64,000 nucleotides of DNA, taken from Adiantum capillus-veneris. Taxonomy: Eukaryota; Streptophyta; Polypodiopsida; Polypodiales; Pteridaceae. Under the pieces are notes generated by a model. The model was not told the origin of the DNA. It did not search any database and worked only from the letters and a program-made list of their open reading frames with translations. The position numbers and the translations under genes are program-made. The stretch covers positions 54,936,253 through 55,000,252 of the forward strand of contig CM043959.1 of assembly GCA_014529385.2 (NCBI GenBank). Direction: 5' to 3'. Below, one piece after another: positions 11,583-21,249 of this stretch (positions are counted from its first letter, which is position 1; each line of letters begins with the position of its first letter).

Positions 11583-13057
11583 TGAAACCGGCCTGTTCTA
11601 TCCAAAAAGGGCGGTAGACTTTACTTCAAACCTTGATTTAGCTTTCACCCATTATTAGTCGTCTATTACACCTGCGCTATAGTGACACAAGAGAGGGGAA
11701 TGGGATACAGATGCCAGAATGCACCTGTATGAGAAGACGGACACCAGATTGGCCCCTAACTTAGGCGCCCCTTTCGGTATTTCTTTATTGTTCAAAAGAG
11801 GGAATAAATGATGTGGTTCCCTACAAGCTGCCCCGCACAAACTCGGCTGAATTTCCACTGTTCCAGCCCGATTTCGGCAGCATAACTGTACTAGAACCCT
11901 TCACGGTCAGTATTCCCACGCATTAAATGACTTTCCCGACGCATACGGGCACTTTGCAAAACCTGGTGAGAATCTGCAGCACGCTGAATTCTCTGTTTTC
12001 AGCCCTGAAAATGCGCCAGATCACCTGTACAGCGGTCCCCTTGCGTCCCCGAACCTTCTGGGGGTATTAGGGTCCGTTTAGGGCCAAAACCCTTAACCTG
12101 CAAAAATACACAGCAGGCTGTAATTCACTGTTTCGGGCTCTGTTTCGCGTGCCGGTCGCATCTGTAGCAAGTCCTCGAGCTCCTGCACCTGTAGGGCTAC
12201 TTGCCCTTTGAATCGAACGAGATTTCTGGCGTGAAACCTCTCCGAATTCACCAGTACCTGTGGGGGGATTAGGCGCTAGCTAATCCAGTACCTGTGCAAG
12301 AGGCTCTTGCCTCGGCAATCGCGCATGAACCCACACAACTGTACATTGGTCAAATGAAGAGCCCACTAGAGGGGCATAACATACTGCCAAAGGGGAGAGA
12401 GAGGGCAGTGCGTAGCGTGCAGGGCATCACTCCTGGCACCGCACTGTGCATAAGAGGGAAAGCAAGCACTCCATAGCTCTTAACCTGTGACAAAACTGAA
12501 AATGAGGCTCTCCCTCCTTCAAATTCAGCGCCACTTCTTGTTGCATGAGGCAAGTGCACCAGAATGTGCCACTTGGCACATTTACAAGCATTTTCCCGTT
12601 TCGGGGTTGCCGCCTAAAAATATCCCAACCGGTTGCCCAGTTGACTTCACGATAGAGTAAGAAAACGTTCCCTTTGTCATTCCGGAGGTAATGACGCCAA
12701 CACATTTTCAGGTCCCAAAATAGCAGTTCCCTAAATTTTAGGAGATGCTGCCATTGTATCTTTCTAGGTCATCCGACCCTCTTTGTACACTGCGGCCACA
12801 TCCAGAACTGAAATGTAGCCTCTGTAGCAAAGGATTCCACTTTGGCTAGTCAATGACCCCACTTGGCTAACCATAGTCCTTGTCCAACCTTAGTGCTCTC
12901 TTGCCCTCAGGCCTGGACTCCCTCTGGACAGTTCCACACTAGCTATGCAATGCAGGGCAGTTAGATTTCCCGAGGGGTGTTTCCAAAAAGTGAAAGTAAA
13001 TAGATAATAAGAAAGAAATCAACAAAAAGGATAAATAGTAGTCACACGCTGGTGACA
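11583..13057 (-). repeat. E2 5' LTR (family 2)
   Basis: About 1,475 bp; minus-strand ends are TGTCACCAGCG and GGTTTCA. It includes the shared LTR block at 11751-11787. The bounds follow from the PBS and from the matching 3' LTR end at 5838. It is diverged from the E8 LTR but shares segments such as gccacttggcac and the cccgtttcggggttgcc area. Confidence 0.88.
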
Positions 13058-13660
13058 GGGCATCACTCCTAGCACCACACTGTACATGAGAGGGAAAGAA
13101 AGCACTCCATAGCTCTTAACCTGTGACAGGTACTCAATGAAGCATCCCCCCAACATAAATCGAGTGCCCCCTCTTTAGCCCTTAACCTGTAATGCATCTG
13201 TGAACAAATAGATGCAAAAGGGGAAGATCTCCATGGCTGCCAAAACCTGCGTATCGCTGAAAACGCAGCAAAACAGCTCCGTAAACACGCATCTAATGCC
13301 TTCCAATGCTGAAAATGAGCTCCTTGGTCCTAGGTAAAGTCATGGGAAGCTCAAAATGGAGGGAAATGGCTGAAAATCAGAGTTATCAACCTCCAAAACT
13401 GCTCCAAAAAGTCTGTTACGAGTTTTGTTCTCCCAATCTTGGTAAATTGACCAAAAAGTGCCACTTGGCACTCATGCATGCAATTTCCCCGCATTGGGCT
13501 TCCCGCTTAAAAATCTCTTGACTAGTGCATTAGTTGACTTTGCAGCAGAGTAATAAAATGTTCCCCTCGTCATTCTGAAGCTAATACCGCGAACACATTT
13601 CATGGCCCAAAATAGCAAATTTTAGGGGATGCTTCCGTTGGACTCCCACTGGTCATCTGA
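13058..13660 (-). repeat. E3: older family 2-like LTR remnant hit by E2
   Basis: Bases 13058-13125 match 12422-12490 of the E2 LTR (gggcatcactcct, agagggaaag), and 13440-13640 match 12570-12770, with many substitutions and indels. So E2 landed in a pre-existing, more diverged LTR of its own kind. The other part of E3 would lie left of the window. Confidence 0.72.
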
Positions 13661-14059
13661 CCATCGCCGAAGCTGCTTATCTACAAAGGCAAGGCGAAAA
13701 ACAGGGAGGAGGAAAGAAAGCGAGGCTAAACCGAGGCAGGGGCGGGGGGTTGAGTACGAAGTGCAGGGCTGAAGGGGGCGGGCTTTGGCAGTGGGTTGAG
13801 GGTTGTGCACAGCTGGTGGGCAGCTCATAGGACACACAGAGATGGGGGTGGGGACTAGCGGACGGGCTGCGCACAGCTGGAGATGGGACCGCGTGCAGGA
13901 CATGCGGGGGACAGCGGCAGCGGGAGGGGCTTGAGGGGGCAGGGTGGGGCAGGAGCCGGAGGGCGATGGAGAGCAACAGCAGCAGCGAGCCCATGGAAAG
14001 CTAGATGTCTGTTTTCTGTCGTGCATCTCTTTCAATTCAATTGCTATTAAAGTGCTAAA
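13661..14059. other. GC-rich stretch, no recognised gene
   Basis: G/C-rich, with purine-biased runs on the plus strand (ggaggaggaaagaaag, ggcggggggttgag). Open frames here are proline/serine low-complexity on the minus strand and show no domain. It may belong to the LINE scrap that follows. Confidence 0.4.
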
Positions 14060-14480
14060 AATCTGTTCAGTCTGTTCTTTTCCGTTGGCACGTGGTGCCT
14101 GTTCCGTTACAGATTCCCTTCTGCTGTTGCCAACCGTGCCATGATAAATGAGTTGTAACATCTTTCCAAACAGAAATCTGGACATCCAGGAATATGCCCT
14201 TCCATCTTGCCAAACACGTCGTCCAAAAAAGATTGCCAATGACCAAAGGAAGAAGTAACCACATGCTGACATAAATAAGCAAGCATAAGAGCTCAAGGCT
14301 GAGGTTGTTACACAAGAGTAGGCAACAACATGGCTTTTCTGGCAAGAACATGTCTGCTCAAGTCCAAAATATTTAGACCCCTAAAGCGCTCAGGAGTGCA
14401 AAATTTCCCAATCGACATCAAACGCAGGCCTTTTTTGTGAACATGGGTGCGCCACAAATGAGACAAAACAGATGACATAA
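14060..14480 (-). pseudogene. E4: LINE (L1-like) RT C-terminal scrap
   Basis: On the minus strand, phrases such as KFCTPERFRGLNILDL followed by ARKAMLL resemble the conserved L1 segment after the RT palm (W..vC.Pk..GGLgI.dl..N.Allak). Beyond a stop, the text around DVFGKMEGHIPGCPDF fits poorly with the following LINE region. No palm motif, endonuclease or poly-A tail is visible. A short decayed fragment; an unrelated origin cannot be excluded. Confidence 0.45.
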
Positions 14481-14742
14481 GAGCAGTGAGACAATGACGA
14501 GGCCAATGTGCAGGCAGGAAGCTGGAAAACCTCAGGCTGGAAGTGGGGATAATGGCGATGGAAAGGGAGCGAGCAGTGGGGATGATGTATTGTGGTTGGC
14601 GCGGCGTGGACAGCAGCGACAGGGCAGGGAACAGGCAGCAAGGAGTAGGCAGGCAGGCCGCAGAGGCTCCATGGCGAGACGAGCAGGGCAAACCAGCAGC
14701 AGCACTAGGGTTTCATGCGATGAGGTAAAGCCATCGCTCACT
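14481..14742. other. G-rich interval with leader-like phrase
   Basis: Purine-rich repeats of cagcag/caggcagg type. At 14703-14726 the phrase ctagggtttcatgcgatgag is followed by gtaaag, which could be a 5' exon end with a donor site for the gene fragment at 15646, but nothing proves a link. Confidence 0.25.
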
Positions 14743-14821
14743 TCTCTCTCTCTCTCTCTCTCTCTTATCGTTTCTCTTTCTAAGTTTCTAGAGCCTTACT
14801 AGTTCTTTCAATTCACTCTGA

Positions 14822-14869
<48 letters not shown>
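14743..14869. repeat. Two (CT)n microsatellites
   Basis: Runs of CT at 14743-14764 and 14825-14869, separated by about 60 bp of pyrimidine-rich DNA (tttctctttctaagtttctag). Confidence 0.95.
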
Positions 14870-14873
<4 letters not shown>

Positions 14874-15645
14874 CTAGAGCCTTGTTCATTCTGTCAATTT
14901 CCAAGGATGTCAAGCATTCAGATTATACCCAATTTGCAATGCATATTGCAGATAGGCCACAAAGTAATCGTGCATCTTCTGTTACAGCTGGCTGCTGCTA
15001 ATAGCTATTGATGCCTTCTAATGGTGCCTTCATGTTCCTTATGCTAGGGCTTGGATTAACGAAACATTTGGGCATAGTCACAGGAGGCTGTGCTCAAATG
15101 CATAGGCTGGGTTTTATGATGGCAAAACCTCTGCTTGAAAAAATGTAATGTCCTGGTGAGCTACTGAAGTCTGTATGGTTGCAGAAAGACTGTAGGTGTA
15201 AATGATTGAGCTTGGATATGTCATTCTTTACTCAGCATGTCAAAGCTTTGTCCACATATAGACATAAGCAATAAGGCAAGATAAGTCTTTAAGGTAGGGG
15301 TGGGGACTTACATTTGCCTCGCTGATTTTGAACACTATCATAATGGTGATAGCTTCTTGAGTGACTCTCAATGTTTATGAGGCTATTCTAGGAGACCTTC
15401 AATTTATATTTGAAGAGATCATTGTTCTTGGTTGAGCCAGTGTGGTGTCTGGGAGTGTTGTACGCAAGCAATTGAGACTGTGGGGCAGCTTATCATATTA
15501 TGAGTGTGATCACTAGATTTGTAAAGCCATTATTTTTGTTAGCAAGTATTTATGCCAACAAGTACTCCTTGTGCTTCTTACTTTCTTGTTGATTCTACAA
15601 AACAGGTAAAGAATCTTTTTTGTTCCTTCTGAGGACGTTTTGCAG
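14870..15645. other. AT-rich DNA, no gene recognised
   Basis: All frames are heavily interrupted. The composition looks like intron or intergenic DNA. The end, a T-rich run and tgcag at 15641-15645, is a plausible splice acceptor for the exon beginning at 15646. Confidence 0.4.
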
Positions 15646-16136
15646 GCAGCAGATGATAGGTCTCAGCATAAAAATAGAGCATATGCACTTGACCGGTTGC
15701 GCACTCTTATTGCTGCAAAAGGTGGAGATTTGATCTCTGCTTAACTTCTTAAATCAGGCCTTCAGCCTTATTGTCATTCTAATCTTCATCTTGTGCTGAT
15801 GGTAAAATGCAAACTAGTTAGGCGGCCTGTGGATCTTGACAGCTATGTGCCTCCACCAGAGCTTGTTCGCATTCTTCCAGCAGTGAGGGGGCCAAACAGT
15901 GGTGGCCAAAAGATAGGGCCTAACCACCCAGACTTTTGCAAGGTTGTTCTCCTGTATGAGCAACTGTTTTTTCCTTAAAACATTTCATTCCTCCATTTGT
16001 TTGAGATTATCTCCAATTGTGACTCATGGCTGCTGAAAATAATGATTTTTGTAGGGAGTGCAATGCTTGTTGGATCTGCTTTTGGCAACAGGGGGTTCTG
16101 TTTCAGTTGCAGCAACTAAATTAGGGTTTGTCTCAA
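15646..16136 (+). pseudogene. Two-exon fragment of an unrecognised cellular gene
   Basis: A frame from 15646 to 15942 (AADDRSQHKNRAYALDRLRT ... RRPVDLDSYVPPPELVRILP ... GPNHPDFCK) ends at an AAG/GT donor. A 112-bp AT-rich intron ends in ttttgtag at 16054, and the frame resumes in phase with GVQCLLDLLLATGGSVSVAA to about 16130. The exon has acceptor-like DNA on its left and a composition unlike the elements around it. One TAA at 15742-15744 interrupts the first exon, and no further exons are evident. I do not recognise the protein. It could be a decayed gene, a gene piece captured by a transposon, or a real gene with an error in the sequence. Confidence 0.5.
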
Positions 16137-17672
16137 GTACCTTACATTTTGTAATGCTTTATGGGTTGTCATTGCCCTTCATGGTTATGCTCAATGATGG
16201 TGGAGATAAATATGTCGCATGATGCTAGAAATAGAGGTAGAGGTTCCAAAGAACAAGGTGATGCAAACGTCTTAGTGGTAAATCTGTAATAACGCCTCTT
16301 TAGTTTGTGAATTGAAGGTATATAACTAATAAATAATTCAGCTGCCCGTGCAGTGTAAAAGATTAGGCTGGTTGAAGTTGCTTTATGCAGACAAGAGGAT
16401 ATTTGGTTTGTTCTACCACCTGTACGGCACATGATGGAACTTGTACAAATAGAATATTTGGCTGCAGCTGAAGGAGCTTGAGCTGTTACACCTTTTGTGC
16501 GGTGGTATCTCCTGAGGAGCAGATTAGGGAGTGAGGGCTGTTGTGTGGCTGTGTCCTCCCGTTGTTCTGGTGTTGCGCATCCACAAGGAGAAAATAAGTT
16601 TTTTGTCCAATCTTTGGGAAAAGTGTGTTTCAGCTTACTCTTGAACCGGTTAGGAATTCAAGATAGTCGGTTGAAACAAAAAATCCAGCTGGGATTTTGC
16701 AAGAAAATTGTGTAATTATTGCTTGAGAATTGCCTCAAAGGGATTTTTGTGTGTTTGGGATAAGGGATTTTCCAAAACACTGCATGGTCAATAAGACAAC
16801 GGGTGTTTGTGCGCTCCACAGGGCTTGTGCTACATAAAATCGCGGATATTTTCTACTCTTGATGACCTCCTTGGCCGCTTGATGATGGTTTTATCCATCA
16901 AGATTTGTCGATGGTTCAAGTATCCTTTTGCATCAGGTTTTGCTATTCAGTTACAGAGGAAGCAGTTCTACTCCAAGTTGTCTCAGATTTCTCTCTGGTG
17001 GTACTCATCTCTTTTCCCAGGATTGAGCAGGAGGGGGACTTCCTATCTTGGGGGGAGTTTTCAGCTTTAGCTCTAGAGCTTTCAGTGTCAGTGTTTGCTC
17101 TGTTTCGACGTGGGTTGAGTTAGTTGCTACCTTAGAGCGTACTTTTGAGGATTGTTCTCTTTCAGAGGGGGCTTCTAGGTTATTATCTTCAGTTAACTTC
17201 CGGTGCTCCATTTAGCGAAGTACCATGCATGGTGTCTTCTAGTCCTTGGTTTTCCTTGCTCATTTCTTGTGGCTTTATTCCACAGTGCAACTAGTATCTT
17301 GGCGGATGTTTTCTTTAGCCATTTCAGTGGTTGCCTCGTCTTTCGGATATTTGGTGTGACGGTTGCTCTTCCAACTGCATCCGAGTGGTCATTCCTATGT
17401 TTTGTCTTCCCGATTGGCCCGTGGAGACTGTACCGTTTAGGACGCACCTACTTCTCTTATCCTTAGACTGACATGTTATTTTTTACAGGTGAATAGTGGT
17501 CCTTCTCGGACTAGGAACAAGTTACAGTTAGCTCGAGCATTCTTCAAACCGGGGAGATTCTTGGTTCTCCCAAATTTGGTTCCAGGTTTCACCTACCTTG
17601 GGTGATCGAGTTACACAAGCAGAGACTGTTGGAGAGTTATGACAATTATCCATGGTTCGGGTGTTCTCCCTT
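16137..17672. other. Unassigned region, possibly interior of an LTR element
   Basis: Short open frames on both strands show no motif I know. The right end runs into a polypurine tract and an LTR-like TG at 17673-17683, so part of this DNA may be the 3' interior of an old plus-strand element. Otherwise I see nothing definite. Confidence 0.35.
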
Positions 17673-17697
17673 CAGAGGGGGATGTGGAGCCAGCTTG
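17673..17697 (+). other. Polypurine tract and possible LTR start of an older element
   Basis: CAGAGGGGGA followed by TGTGGAGCCAGCTTG looks like a polypurine tract abutting an LTR. E5 inserted 15 bp into it, duplicating gcttg, and the sequence resumes at 20889. Confidence 0.4.
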
Positions 17698-18084
17698 TGT
17701 CATGCATGCTTGAGAGTCAGCCGCTGCCTGCATCATCGCCTACATCATCGCTAGAAGAATCTAGAAGGATCTAGAAGATTCTAGAAGTTTTTAGAAGCTT
17801 GGAGAAGATTCCGGAAGAATATAGAAGTTTCTGGAAAGCTCTAGAAAGTTGAAGAAGGTTCTAGAAGGATCCAAAAGACTCTAGAAGGATCTAGAATGAT
17901 CAAGAAGTTTCTAGAAGCTTGGAGAAGATTCCGGAAGAATCTAAAAGTTTTTGGAAAGCTCTAGAAAGTTGAAGAAGGATCCAGAAGGTTCTAGAAGAAC
18001 TAGAAGGATCAAGAAGGTTCTAGAAGATTCTAACCTCCTCAAGAAGAACCTAGAAAGTCCTAACCTCCTCAAGTAATCTCCAAG
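17698..18084 (+). repeat. E5 5' LTR, truncated
   Basis: Matches 20189-20580 of the 3' LTR, then passes directly into RNase H coding sequence near 18080. The TATA box, transcription start and PBS are lost, so the element cannot be transcribed from this end. It still holds the ctagaag array (about 17745-18050), slightly more degraded than in the 3' LTR. Confidence 0.88.
17745..18050 (+). repeat. 10-bp ctagaag array in E5 5' LTR
   Basis: Units of about 10 bp, nnnctagaag, in a higher-order repeat of about 120 bp: the block from agaagcttggagaagattcc recurs near 17795 and 17917. Several units form alternating GAA and TTC triplets spaced by two bases. Confidence 0.9.
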
Positions 18085-20150
18085 GTGGTTACAACACTCA
18101 CAAGGTTGACAGGCCATAATAAGTTTGTTTGGGACTCAGAGGCCGCGAAAGCATTTCAGACTCTCAAGCAAGCTTTCACGACCGCACCCATTCTAATTCA
18201 TGCAGATCCTACAAAGCCTTTCATCCTAGAAACAAACGCTTCAGATTTTGCCCTTGGCGCTATTCTATCCCAAGTAGGAGAGGATGGTCGAGTACATCCA
18301 GTGGCTTTTCATTCCCGCAAGTTCTCAGCTGCAGACATCAATTATGAAATCGATGACAAAGAGCTCTTAGCAATCATCGACTCCTTTGACACTTGGCGTC
18401 ACCTACTTGAAGGAGCTCCTCATAAGATCATTGTCTATACAGATCACAAGAATTTGGAATACTTCATGATATCCCGCATCTTGAATCGTCGCCAAGCCAG
18501 GCGGAGTGGTATCCTATCAAGGTTTGATTTTCTTATCTCTTATAGACCTGGCCGTCAACAAGCTAAGCCGGATGCCTTATCAAGAAGATCCTACCTTGCA
18601 CCTAGAGAAGGCGACGCAGCATTTGATCAACAAGAGTCAGTGATTTTGAAACCTGAGCAGCTTAAGCTAAACACCATGAGCCAAGCTCCTGAAGATTCTA
18701 CTTTTCTTTCTAAGGTGAAGACGCAAATTGCCAAAGACCCACTTGCTTAGAATATTAGACAACAACTACAAGGTCAAGAGGTTAATGAGGACTTTCAAGA
18801 AATTGATGGACTAATTTACTATAAGGGTCTTCTCTATATTCCGCCAGGACCAACACGCTTGGAGGTACTTTAGCAATGGCATGATCTTCCATCAGCAGGG
18901 CATTTTGGGGTTAATAAGACAATTGAGCTTCTCTCTTGTGACTTTTGGTGGCCTCAAATGTGGAAGCTTGTCAAGGAGTATGTAGGCACTTGTGACACTT
19001 GTAATAGATCAAAGGCCCCTCGTCATCGTCCTCATGGGTTACTCCACCCCTTGCCCATTCCAACCAAACCATGGTCATCCATCTCCATGGATTTCATTGT
19101 AGAGCTACCCTTGTCACAAGGATTTGACTCCATTTTAGTAGTCGTGGATCGGTTTACAAAAATGGCACACTTCATTCCAACCATCACCAACAAAGGTACG
19201 ACCAAACTCTTTTTACAGCATATCTATCGTTATCACGGATTACCGGATGACATAGTTTCTGATCGAGGCCCACAATTCATCTCTAGCTTTTGGAAAAGCT
19301 TATTCAAGCTACTCGGAGTACCAATCAACCTCTCCTCAGCCAATCACACACAAAGTGATGGACAAACAGAGAGAGTAAATCAAGTTTTGGAACAGTATCT
19401 CCGCTGTACTATCAATTATCACCAGGATAATTGGGTCGAGCTCCTACCGCTAGCAGAATTCTCCTATATTAACAGTTTACATGCCTCCACCCGTCACACT
19501 CCATTCTTTGCTAATTATGGTCCATATTTAGCAAACAGGATATCCCAAACAGGATATCCACAGATACTATCAAGTCAAGAATCCAGCTGCTATTCATCTT
19601 ACACAACAATTATCTGCAATTCACAAAGAACTTACGATTCATATCAAAGAAGCTCAATCCAAGTATAAGGAAAGCGAAGATCTCCATCGCATGCAGCATC
19701 CAAAATACAAAGAAGGGGATAAAGTGTGGCTCCTCCGACATGATTTGTGTTCATCTCGTCCCTGTCAAAAGCTTGATTATCGAAGGCTTGGCCCGTTTAA
19801 AATTATCCGTCAAGTCAATCCAGTCACCTATCGACTCTGATTGCCCTCATCCATGAAAATCCATCCGGTCTTTCATGTCTCAATCCTAGAACCTTGTCAC
19901 ACATCTAAAATCCCAGGAAGAGCCCTACAATCACCTCCTCCGGTTGAGATTCAAGGACATGACGAATATAAGGTCGAGAAAGTCCTAGATTCTCGAGTTT
20001 CGCGTAGCAGGTTACAGTACTTGGTGCATTGGAAAGGCTATGATGTTAGTGAATGAACCTGAGAACCAGCACACAATCTACAACATGCATCTCTCAAAGT
20101 CCAAGAGTTCCATCAACAACATCCATGGAAGCCCAACTCAAGGAACACCA
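18085..20150 (+). pseudogene. E5 RNase H, integrase and chromodomain
   Basis: RNase H: TNASDFALGAILSQVGEDG, DDKELLAIIDSFDTWR, YTDHKNLEYF, KPDALSRRS. Integrase zinc region: HDLPSAGHFGV ... CDTCNRSK. Catalytic triad: SMDFIVELPL, IVSDRGPQF, SDGQTERVNQ. Chromodomain: YKVEKVLDSR, LQYLVHWKGYD, then NLQHASLKVQ, closer to canonical than the family 1 and 2 versions. Damage: TAG at 18748-18750, TAG near 18872 where Gln is expected, a frameshift near 19556 next to a short duplication (caaacaggatatcc), and TGA codons near 20055-20065 within the chromodomain. Confidence 0.88.
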
Positions 20151-20174
20151 CAACTCCTCGTGGAGCTCGTCGCT

Positions 20175-20188
20175 AAAGGAGGGGGTAA
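20175..20188 (+). other. E5 polypurine tract
   Basis: AAAGGAGGGGGTAA immediately before the 3' LTR start TGTCATGGATG. Confidence 0.85.
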
Positions 20189-20253
20189 TGTCATGGATGC
20201 TTGAGAGTCAGTCGTTGCCTGTATCATTGCCTATGTCATCGCCTACATCATCG

Positions 20254-20560
20254 CTAGAAGAATCTAGAAGGATCTAGAAGATTCTAGAAGTTTCTAGAAG
20301 CTTGGAGAAGATTCCGAAAGAATCTAGAAGTTTTTGGAAAGCTCTAGAAAGTTGAAGAAGGATCCAAAAGGTTCTAGAAGGATCCAGAAGGCTCTAGAAG
20401 AATCTAGAAGGATCTAGAAGTTTCTAGAAGCTTGGGTAAGATTCCAGAAGAATCTAGAAGTTTTTGGAAAGCTCTAGAAAGTTTAAGAAGGATCCAGAAG
20501 GTTCTAGAAGAACTAGAAGGATCAAGAAGGTTCTAGAAGATTCTAACCTCCTCAAGAAGA
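20254..20560 (+). promoter_or_regulatory. Heat-shock-element-like array in E5 U3
   Basis: About thirty 10-bp units of the form nnnctagaag. At 20277-20299 five triplets alternate perfectly, GAA-nn-TTC-nn-GAA-nn-TTC-nn-GAA, which is the consensus of a heat-shock element bound by trimeric heat-shock factors. Several shorter perfect runs occur along the array. It ends about 50 bp upstream of a TATA box. Binding is inferred from the consensus only. Confidence 0.65.
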
Positions 20561-20605
20561 ACCTAGAAAGTCCTAACCTCCTCAAGTAACCTCCTCAAGC
20601 ACTAG

Positions 20606-20613
20606 TATAAATA
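20606..20613 (+). promoter_or_regulatory. TATA box of E5 LTR
   Basis: TATAAATA in the context ctagtataaatagggg, placed between the repeat array and the presumed R region. Confidence 0.75.
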
Positions 20614-20888
20614 GGGGTCTTGGGCCACAAGCCCCTCAGTCTTGCCGACACCAGTTGTGAGGCTCCTATGAGGAATTCCCTCTTCTAGTTCTTTGTCGTA
20701 TGTTCAAGTCTTGTCCTTGCAATCAAGCCTTGTTTGTACTCAAGTCATGTAATCCAAGTCTTGTATCTAGCTCTCTTAATAAAGTATTAAGTCTTGTAAT
20801 CAATATTAAGCTTATCATCAAATCCAAGTTCTTGTACATTGTGAGCGCCTCCTCTTGCTCTCTTCTAGCTCTATACGCGCTCATAACA

Positions 20889-21249
20889 GCTTGGGAGTCA
20901 CTTTGTGCACACTACTTCCATATAGTTCTTTTGGTTCCATGTGCAGCAGACATGATTGACAGTCTATTTGGTGGCTTTCTATAGCACCTTGTTCTTCTCT
21001 TGCAGAGCTTGGGTGAAGGGTCTCTTGATCTTGGTGTGTTGCAGTATGAGTATTGATGCGTCTTTCTTTCTACTGGATGTTTGTTCTTGATTCACTTTGA
21101 GAGTGGGGTGGTACTTTCTCGAGATGTGTTTCAGACAGTTGAAGATCAGTAGCAGTTTCACTCTAAGTTTCGATGAAGTTCCTTCAGATACAGTTTGTAG
21201 TTCATCATTGTATATGGTGGTTGGTGCAGTTCTTTGGTTCTTTGTCATC
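20889..21249. other. Flank of E5, no gene recognised
   Basis: Continuation of the DNA broken by E5 (the possible LTR beginning at 17683). It contains pyrimidine-rich stretches and no recognisable coding motif. Confidence 0.4.

Larger units (their letters stand above)
5654..13057 (-). mobile_element. E2: Ty3/gypsy chromovirus, family 2
   Basis: Minus-strand order: 5' LTR 11583-13057, unusual PBS, gag, protease, RT, RNase H, integrase, chromodomain, 3' UTR, polypurine tract, 3' LTR 5654-5838 (cut by E1; its remainder lies left of the window). Same family as E8, but coding decay is lighter: two nonsense codons and two frameshifts are visible. The right flank is gggca, inside an LTR remnant of the same family (E3). 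The left target-site copy is outside the window. Confidence 0.9.
17698..20888 (+). mobile_element. E5: internally deleted chromovirus with heat-shock-like LTR
   Basis: Bounded by a perfect 5-bp target duplication, gcttg, at 17693-17697 and 20889-20893. The 5' LTR starts TGTCATGCATG; the 3' LTR is 20189-20888 and ends ATAACA. One deletion removes everything from the 5' LTR just upstream of its TATA box through PBS, gag, protease and most of RT. RNase H, integrase and a canonical chromodomain remain, with stops and a frameshift. Integrase phrases (SDGQTERVNQVLEQYLR, LHASTRHTPFFANYG) are of the kind usual in fungal chromoviruses and their moss/lycophyte relatives. Confidence 0.9.
20189..20888 (+). 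repeat. E5 3' LTR, complete
   Basis: About 700 bp from TGTCATGG to ATAACA, bounded by the polypurine tract and the target duplication. U3 is dominated by the ctagaag array, followed by a TATA box and a downstream region with repeated cttgt/caagtc phrases and aataaagtattaa near 20778, a possible poly-A signal region. Confidence 0.9.

Noticed and set aside
13058-13130. A target duplication longer than 5 bp at the right end of E2
   Set aside because: The similarity to 12422-12490 comes from E3 being an LTR of the same family, not from a duplication caused by insertion.
13622-14296. 224-codon minus-strand frame rich in Pro, Ser and Cys
   Set aside because: Composition follows the G-rich plus strand. 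No domain or plausible start is seen, and it runs across the edge of the LINE scrap.
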